Shown: positions 13,566 to 18,202 of the stretch, piece after piece | How the letters are laid out: the number at the start of each line of letters is the position of its first letter | How positions within the stretch are numbered: the stretch's first letter is position 1 | Origin: Synergistaceae bacterium | Lineage (GTDB): Bacteria > Synergistota > Synergistia > Synergistales > Aminobacteriaceae | Direction: 5' to 3' | DNA: 18,202 nt | Assembly: GCA_017455085.1 (NCBI GenBank) | Contig: JAFTBT010000033.1 | Coordinates: forward strand, 1 to 18,202 | Notes under the pieces: model-generated | Seen by the model: only the letters and a program-made list of their open reading frames with translations | Told to the model about the DNA's origin: nothing | Database searches by the model: none | Translations under genes and position numbers: made by a program

Positions 13566-14768
13566 ATGACAGAAGCATTCAAGCCAGAATCTCAGTACAA
13601 AGCATTTATAATCTCGCTAATCACCTTCGGCTTATCTTATGGTCTCTACAAGGCAGTCCTCGATAACTACTTGGCCGAAATCGTCAACATGACCCAGCTA
13701 GATCGCGGAGTCTCGGAATTTTTCAGGGAGCTTCCGGGTGTATTACTGGTGCTTGTGCTGGCGGTATTGTACGAGTTCAACGCAGAAAATATCTTCAAGG
13801 CCGGAGCTATAGTCATGCTCGCAGGAATGTTAATGCAGTCATTCGTGCCGGCGAACAGGTGGCTGGTAACATGTGCGGTGTTCGTGTACTCGCTCGGAGA
13901 ACACATGCAGTTCGGGATGCGCAGTACCCTAGCTCTGGAATACTCACGCAAGGGGAAAGGCGGTGCAGCTTTGGGCTTCCAGAATGCAGCGTACCAGTTC
14001 GGGACATTGGCCGGGTATTTGGTGATAGCTGGAGTGTTCGGGATCTTTGCAGGAAGAATGAATCTCTACAAGCCCGTGTTCATAGTCTCGTCAGCAATAA
14101 TAGTAGCAGGCTTCGCAATCACCCTCAGGATGACCGACAAGAGCAAGCAGCATAAACATGTGAGCAGATTCTACTTCCGGAAGAAATACACGAAGTTCTA
14201 CATGCTTGAGATATTTTACGGAGCACGCAAGCAGATATTTTTCACGTTCGGGCCGTATTTGCTGGTGCTGTTCTACGGGGCTGGGCCTATGGCGATAAGC
14301 ATATTATTCGCTGTGTCGGCAATAGCAACGTTCCTGTGTGCGCCTCTTGTCGGGAGGATAATAGACCGCTTCGGCTACAAGATAGTTATGGTGATGGACA
14401 CGCTGATACTTGTGGCGGTGTGTTTCTTCTACGGGTTCGCACATCACATGTTCTCGATGCGTACGGCGTTTTTGGTGTGCTGTGTGAACTACGTGCTGGA
14501 TGCTGTGATCTCGCTCGCGTCAATGGCCTCAAACGTATACGTGCAGGATCTCTCGGACACTCCGGAAGAAGTGAAGGCTACGATCTCTACTGGAGTCTCA
14601 GTGAATCACCTGATAACGATTCTGATAGCGTTATTCGGGGGCTGGATTTGGCAGGTCATGGGGATAGAGACGCTGTTTATGCTGTCAGCGGTGTTTGGAC
14701 TGTGCAATAGTGCGTATGCTGCGAGCATTGAGGTTCCGGAAAAGAGTATGTTGCAGACTGCGGCGTAA
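13566..14768 (+). CDS. MFS transporter, 400 aa
   Basis: Major facilitator membrane carrier with about 12 predicted hydrophobic segments. The N-terminal half starts with FIISLITFGLSYGLYKAVLDNYLAE. The loop between TM8 and TM9 carries the MFS motif-A pattern GRIIDRFGYK. A basic central loop (MTDKSKQHKHVSRFYFRKKYTK) divides the two six-helix halves, as usual. Start placed at ATG 13566, with AGGGAG 8 nt upstream; a TTG at 13548 in the same frame lies before that RBS and is rejected. Substrate and direction (import or export) cannot be told. Divergent from the flavoprotein gene across an 80-nt gap, so possibly co-regulated with it. Followed by a strong terminator; monocistronic. Confidence 0.88.
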   Translation: MTEAFKPESQYKAFIISLITFGLSYGLYKAVLDNYLAEIVNMTQLDRGVSEFFRELPGVLLVLVLAVLYEFNAENIFKAGAIVMLAGMLMQSFVPANRWLVTCAVFVYSLGEHMQFGMRSTLALEYSRKGKGGAALGFQNAAYQFGTLAGYLVIAGVFGIFAGRMNLYKPVFIVSSAIIVAGFAITLRMTDKSKQHKHVSRFYFRKKYTKFYMLEIFYGARKQIFFTFGPYLLVLFYGAGPMAISILFAVSAIATFLCAPLVGRIIDRFGYKIVMVMDTLILVAVCFFYGFAHHMFSMRTAFLVCCVNYVLDAVISLASMASNVYVQDLSDTPEEVKATISTGVSVNHLITILIALFGGWIWQVMGIETLFMLSAVFGLCNSAYAASIEVPEKSMLQTAA

Positions 14769-14802
14769 AGTCCTGCGTGAAAATATACTGTGTGAAGAAA
14801 AC

Positions 14803-14838
14803 CCCCTCTGGTCGATTTGGCCGGAGGGGATAATTTTT
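14803..14838. terminator. Bidirectional terminator after the MFS gene
   Basis: CCCCTCTGG (14803-14811) pairs with CCGGAGGGG (14821-14829), 9-nt loop, then ATAATTTTT. On minus it is followed by GGTTTTCTT, so it also ends the leftward gene at 14851. Confidence 0.85.
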
Positions 14839-14850
14839 GTGAGAGTGTTG

Positions 14851-15507
14851 CTATTTGCCGCGAGGTCTTCTGTTGGGCTGACTGTTGCCGCGAGGTCTAC
14901 TGTTGCAGTTAGTGGGTCTCCTGTCGATGGGTCTGTACACTGGACGAGGAGGCTGTGGGTGTCTCGCTGGGGGACATGATACACGCGGAGGCCTTCTGTC
15001 GATGCGTGGCGGGATGTGTACACGCGGCGGGCAATATCTCGGAGCAGGCCTGCATGACGATCCGGAGCTGCTGCCTCCGACGTTGTTGTGGATGACCATT
15101 CCCGCGATCACCCCCAAGACTCCAATGGCTATATACTTGCCGGTGTTGTCCTCCTGCTTGACGATCTGCGGGGGTGTTTCCGTTCGGGCAGGGGAATATT
15201 CCGGAGATGTAGCTGTGTCGGAATAGCCTGATGCTTCAGCGATGAGTGCTTGGCGTTGCTCTGGGGTAACTGCGTCCGGAGCGTAGGCTACGAGTTTCTT
15301 GACGGCCTTGCAGCATTTTTCGGACATCTCTCCGCCGTGAACGAGCCAGTCTACACATGCTTGACGTTCCATTGAGGTGAGCTTGGTGAATGCGTCATGA
15401 CCTGTATACGTCATCATAGCGTCTCTAGCGAGGGAGTCAGCACTTGCGGAAATAGCACCTGAGAAAATTATAGTGAACACTGCCAGAAAAAATATTGTTC
15501 TCTTCAT
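14851..15507 (-). CDS. Exported, membrane-anchored Pro/Arg-rich protein, 218 aa
   Basis: No family recognised. Layout: signal peptide 1-23 (MKRTIFFLAVF... cleavage after ASA); a small helical domain (about 25-92) with TSMERQACVDWLVHGGEMSEKC and paired cysteines C65-C66; a linker (95-123); one transmembrane helix (125-139, YIAIGVLGVIAGMVI); a Gly/Ser hinge; and a tail (152-218) made almost entirely of Pro, Arg and polar residues with C152, C159, C178 and C201. If the signal peptide is cleaved, the N domain is periplasmic and the strongly basic tail lies in the cytoplasm, in line with the positive-inside rule. It might touch nucleic acid or another polyanion (inference). RBS AAGGTGG. Own promoter with extended -10 TGC-TATTAT. 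Confidence 0.72.
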   Translation of the reverse strand: MKRTIFFLAVFTIIFSGAISASADSLARDAMMTYTGHDAFTKLTSMERQACVDWLVHGGEMSEKCCKAVKKLVAYAPDAVTPEQRQALIAEASGYSDTATSPEYSPARTETPPQIVKQEDNTGKYIAIGVLGVIAGMVIHNNVGGSSSGSSCRPAPRYCPPRVHIPPRIDRRPPRVSCPPARHPQPPRPVYRPIDRRPTNCNSRPRGNSQPNRRPRGK

Positions 15508-15534
15508 AATTCATACCACCTTTCATTTTTTGTG

Positions 15535-15543
15535 ATAATAGCA
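15535..15543 (-). promoter_or_regulatory. Extended -10 promoter of the Pro/Arg-rich protein gene
   Basis: The minus strand reads TGC-TATTAT, 28 nt upstream of the start codon. This is the same TGC-extended form as at 1795 and 4154. No clear -35. Confidence 0.5.
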
Positions 15544-15588
15544 TTGTGATGTATAGACTTTGTGAAGTTCGGTACACCCTCCCCAAAA

Positions 15589-15748
15589 CAACAGCATATA
15601 TCCCCCATTCACCAGCACATCCCCAAACAACAGCGTATATCCCCTGATTCATCGGCACATCCCAAAACACACCGTATTTCCCCCGCTCAACAGCATATCC
15701 CCCAAACCACACCGTATTTTCCCCGATCAACAGCATAAATCCCTCACG
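15589..15748. repeat. Degenerate ~20-bp tandem repeat, dimerised at ~40 bp
   Basis: Eight units of 18-22 bp start at 15589, 15610, 15628, 15650, 15668, 15688, 15708 and 15728. Consensus is roughly CAACAGCATATATCCCC for one type and CACACCGTATTTCCCC or CACCAGCACATCCCC for the other. The two types combine into pairs of 39-41 bp. The plus strand is rich in C and A. A partial ninth copy (GACACCGCATTTTTC) runs into the hydrogenase -10. Confidence 0.75.
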
Positions 15749-15765
15749 TGGACACCGCATTTTTC

Positions 15766-15782
15766 TGTATAATACTCTGCAA
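15766..15782 (+). promoter_or_regulatory. Putative hydrogenase promoter
   Basis: TGTATAATACTCTGCAA: consensus -10 TATAAT at 15768-15773, 48 nt before the start codon, directly after the repeat array. Shared almost exactly with the flavoprotein promoter (13508-13524, minus). No standard -35 at 17 nt; TGGACA at 15749-15754 is only 13 nt upstream. Confidence 0.5.
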
Positions 15783-15821
15783 TTCCCAACACTATTTTTA
15801 TTACAGGAGGTATTTATCGCT

Positions 15822-17342
15822 ATGGGTATGAGAGGTATTCACACATCCATTAACGACATCAGACGAGCTATATTCACCGAAGTCGCAAAACTCTCCTACA
15901 ACTACAAGCCCGGAGACCTTTCGGAAATGGAGCTTATCCCTTACCGCATAATTCCCGGAGAAGTCTCACACTACCGTGAAAGCATATTCCTAGAGCGAGC
16001 AATCATCAAGGAACGTATGCGCCTAGCAATGGGTCTGCCGTTACGCAAAGCATCTGAACACGCACCAGTCTCACGCGGAGCAGAAGAATGCGTCCATCCA
16101 GAAAAATACTACCAGCCCCCGCTAATCAACATCATCAAGTTTGCGTGCCATTCCTGCCCAGACAACAAAGTAGTCATCACGGATCAATGTCAAGGCTGCC
16201 TAGCCCGCCCGTGTTCGCAAGTCTGCCCGAAAAGCGCAATATACTTCAAGGACGGAAGAGCCCACATCGACGGCGACAAGTGCATAAAGTGCGGCCGCTG
16301 TATGGGAGTGTGTCAGTACGGAGTGATTCTCAGGATGCAGAGGCCTTGTGCTGTGGCCTGTGGAGTCAAAGCCATCAAGAGCGACGAGTTCGGCCGAGCA
16401 GAGATAGATCAGGATAAATGCGTCTCGTGCGGGATGTGTCTCGCTAATTGCCCGTTCGGAGCTATCGCCGACAAAGCACAGATTTTCCAGTGCATACAGG
16501 CCTTACGCAGTGATACTCCTGTGTACGCAGCTATAGCCCCCGCAGTTGCAGGCCAGTTCGGAAAAACCCTGACACCCGGAAAAATGCGTGCAGCCTTCAA
16601 GGCATTGGGTTTCGCTGACGTGGTGGAGGTAGCTATCGGAGCAGACCTGTGTACTCTTCAGGAAGCGGAGGATTTTGTGAAGGAGGTACCCGAAAAATTG
16701 CCCTTCATGGGTACGTCATGCTGTCCCGCATGGTCTGTGATGGCCAAGAAGGAATTTCCACAGTACGCAGAGTGTATCAGCATGGCATTGACCCCTATGG
16801 TCTTGACAGGAAGATTGCTCAAGAAGGAACACCCAGAGTGCAAAGTGGCGTTTATCGGGCCGTGTGCAGCAAAAAAACTCGAAGCCAGCCGCAGAAGTGT
16901 ACGCAGTGATGTGGATTTTGTGCTGACGTTTGAGGAAGTTATGGGCATGTTTGAGGCAAAAGAGGTGGATTTCACGGAGCTTGAGGATAAGCCAGTGCCG
17001 AACAGTGCCAGTGCTGACGGAAGGGGCTTTGCTGTGAGCGGCGGAGTAGCTGAAGCTGTTGTGAACTGCATAAAGCATACTCATCCGGATATTGAGGTCA
17101 AGACGGAACGCGCTGAAGGCCTCGATAACTGCCGGAAGATGTTGCAGCTAGCACGAGCAGGAAAGTACAACGGGTATCTGCTTGAGGGTATGGCCTGTCC
17201 TGGCGGGTGTGTAGGCGGTGCGGGGACTGTTCAGCTCATCAACCAGTCTGCTGCAGAAGTGGCGAAGGTCAAGAAAATCACCGATAAGGCTCATGCGTAC
17301 GAGAGCGAATTTGAGAAGATACTTCCTGAGCTTGAGGAGTGA
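15822..17342 (+). CDS. [FeFe] hydrogenase, group B type, 506 aa
   Basis: Cytoplasmic H2-forming or H2-oxidising enzyme using reduced ferredoxin-like carriers. N-terminal family segment MRGIHTSINDIRRAIFTEVAKL (from residue 3), then a cysteine-rich electron-entry part: C109/C112, C123-x2-C126-x4-C131-x3-C135, C154/157/160/164, C176-x3-C180 and C200/203/206/210, enough for about four 4Fe-4S clusters. H-cluster motifs: L1 TSCCPAW (298-304; C300 ligand, C301 proton relay), L2 GPCAAKKLE (346-354) instead of the group A MPC form, L3 EGMACPGGCVGG (455-466; C459, C463). These fit group B rather than the well-studied group A enzymes. HydE/F/G maturases are not in the window. RBS AGGAGG is 11 nt upstream. 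The stop overlaps the downstream gene. Confidence 0.92.
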   Translation: MGMRGIHTSINDIRRAIFTEVAKLSYNYKPGDLSEMELIPYRIIPGEVSHYRESIFLERAIIKERMRLAMGLPLRKASEHAPVSRGAEECVHPEKYYQPPLINIIKFACHSCPDNKVVITDQCQGCLARPCSQVCPKSAIYFKDGRAHIDGDKCIKCGRCMGVCQYGVILRMQRPCAVACGVKAIKSDEFGRAEIDQDKCVSCGMCLANCPFGAIADKAQIFQCIQALRSDTPVYAAIAPAVAGQFGKTLTPGKMRAAFKALGFADVVEVAIGADLCTLQEAEDFVKEVPEKLPFMGTSCCPAWSVMAKKEFPQYAECISMALTPMVLTGRLLKKEHPECKVAFIGPCAAKKLEASRRSVRSDVDFVLTFEEVMGMFEAKEVDFTELEDKPVPNSASADGRGFAVSGGVAEAVVNCIKHTHPDIEVKTERAEGLDNCRKMLQLARAGKYNGYLLEGMACPGGCVGGAGTVQLINQSAAEVAKVKKITDKAHAYESEFEKILPELEE

Positions 17343-17344
17343 TG

Positions 17345-18202
17345 ATGAGAATGAAGTACGGCAAAATTTCAGTATCAGGAGTCAATATCTTTTACCGTGA
17401 GGCAGGAAACCCCGAAAATCCTGTAATGATTCTCTTTCACGGTTTCCCTTCATCAAGTCATATGTTCAGGGATTTAATGCCTATGCTTGAGGGGAAATTC
17501 CATTTGATTGCGCCCGATTATCCCGGTTTCGGACAGTCGGATATGCCTGCGCGTGATGGGTTCAAATACTCATTTGACAATATAGCGGAAGTGATTGACG
17601 GTTTTATTTCAGCAATGGGAGTCGGGAAGTTCTACATGTACGTATTTGATTACGGTGCGCCTATAGGATTCAGGATTGCGCTTAAACACCCTGAGAAAAT
17701 TCTGGGCATTATCAGCCAGAACGGTAACGTTTACGCTGAAGGTCTCGGAAAAAAATGGGAAGCGCGTGCGGAATACTGGGCCAATCCGACAAAGGAACTC
17801 CGAGAACAGTACAAGAGTGCGTTTTCGTCTGAGACTATAATCGGGCAGTATACGTTCGGAACTGAAGAGGGGAGTGTTTCGCCTGACGGTTACACGCTTG
17901 ATATTCATTACACGCAGAGAGAGGGGTATGATGAGATTCAGTCGGATCTGATATTCGACTATCAGAACAACGTGAAGCTCTACCCGAAATTTCAGGAGTA
18001 CCTTCGGGAATATCAGCCTGAACTGCTAGCTGTATGGGGAAAGAATGACCCTTCGTTTATTCCGTCAGGAGCAGAGGCATTCAGAAGGGATTTGCCTGAT
18101 GCGCAGATATGTTTTGTTGAGAGCGGACACTTTGCGCTTGAGAACTGCTGTGGAGAAATAGCAGAGTTAATCATAAAGTTCTGCGACAGAGCGAAGAAGT
18201 AA
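17345..18202 (+). CDS. Alpha/beta hydrolase with Asp nucleophile (epoxide hydrolase/dehalogenase-like)
   Basis: 285 residues from ATG 17345. GAGGAG at 17334-17339 also serves ATGs at 17342 and 17351, so the start is uncertain by a few codons. Alpha/beta hydrolase fold: oxyanion segment HGFPSSSHMF (32-41), DYPGFGQSD (58-66), nucleophile elbow VFDYGAPIG with D102, acid D235 in WGKNDPSF and H262 in ESGHFALE. An Asp nucleophile marks the epoxide hydrolase / haloalkane or haloacetate dehalogenase branch rather than serine esterases. The Trp usually following Asp in haloalkane dehalogenases is Tyr103, so dehalogenase activity is doubtful. Cytoplasmic, no signal peptide. It begins at the stop of the hydrogenase gene (TGATGATG), so the two are translated together. 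The stop codon is the last codon of the window. Confidence 0.87.
   Translation: MRMKYGKISVSGVNIFYREAGNPENPVMILFHGFPSSSHMFRDLMPMLEGKFHLIAPDYPGFGQSDMPARDGFKYSFDNIAEVIDGFISAMGVGKFYMYVFDYGAPIGFRIALKHPEKILGIISQNGNVYAEGLGKKWEARAEYWANPTKELREQYKSAFSSETIIGQYTFGTEEGSVSPDGYTLDIHYTQREGYDEIQSDLIFDYQNNVKLYPKFQEYLREYQPELLAVWGKNDPSFIPSGAEAFRRDLPDAQICFVESGHFALENCCGEIAELIIKFCDRAKK

Larger units (their letters stand above)
15508..15821. other. Divergent intergenic region with repeat array and two promoters
   Basis: A 314-nt gap between the leftward Pro/Arg-rich gene and the hydrogenase gene. It holds a minus-strand extended -10 (15535-15543), a degenerate repeat array (15589-15748), the hydrogenase -10 (15768-15773) and an AGGAGG Shine-Dalgarno (15805-15810). 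No gene is supported: the minus-strand open frame across the array is a by-product of the repeats. Confidence 0.65.

Noticed and set aside
15437..15760. Minus-strand 107-aa open frame with repeated YAVVWG-like segments
   Set aside because: It runs across the degenerate repeat array and into the start of a better gene; its periodicity follows the DNA repeat.

Overview
The window looks like chromosomal DNA of a strictly anaerobic, gut-type bacterium. The signs are a multi-cluster group B-type [FeFe] hydrogenase, an iron-sulfur-type flavoprotein, an exported CbiK-type cobaltochelatase and many small exported proteins, with strong GGAGG-type ribosome binding sites and compact operons. The overall flavour suggests Synergistota (Synergistaceae), but no marker gene here proves that and other anaerobic Gram-negative lineages are possible.

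Layout. 2-418: 3' end of glgC (glycogen synthesis), closed by a bidirectional terminator. 506-3936: an island of exported proteins of unknown function, two genes leftward and three rightward, diverging from one compact promoter/operator (1778-1811). It includes an exported protein with an internally duplicated CxxC...C...H module and two tandem SH3-domain paralogues. 4346-4885: an isolated type IV pilin-like protein with its own extended -10 promoter and long leader. 5008-5886: periplasmic cbiK. 5914-6192: a seven-copy 40-41 bp tandem repeat between cbiK and a rightward operon of an HD-domain hydrolase, a NarL-type response regulator and its histidine kinase (6260-8894).

8968-12872: a catabolic module. 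A split UxaA-family lyase/dehydratase (SAF subunit plus large subunit, SuyAB-like or altronate dehydratase-like) is followed by a DAACS symporter whose amino-group-binding Asp appears to be Asn. A LysR regulator is divergent, with a textbook T-N11-A dyad between. The simplest reading is uptake and cleavage of an anionic hydroxy-acid such as sulfolactate. 12820-13485 is an iron-sulfur-type flavoprotein overlapping the lysR tail convergently, then a divergent MFS transporter (13566-14768). 14851-15507 is an exported, membrane-anchored Pro/Arg-rich protein. 15589-15748 is a second, degenerate ~20/40 bp repeat array that resembles the cbiK array in opposite orientation. 15822-18202 is the [FeFe] hydrogenase overlapped by an Asp-nucleophile alpha/beta hydrolase.

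The most interesting points are the shared promoter-embedded repeat family upstream of cbiK and the hydrogenase, the lyase/symporter/LysR module with its altered transporter binding site, the duplicated metal-binding-like exported protein, and the hydrogenase-hydrolase coupling. No tRNA, rRNA, CRISPR array or insertion sequence was found.
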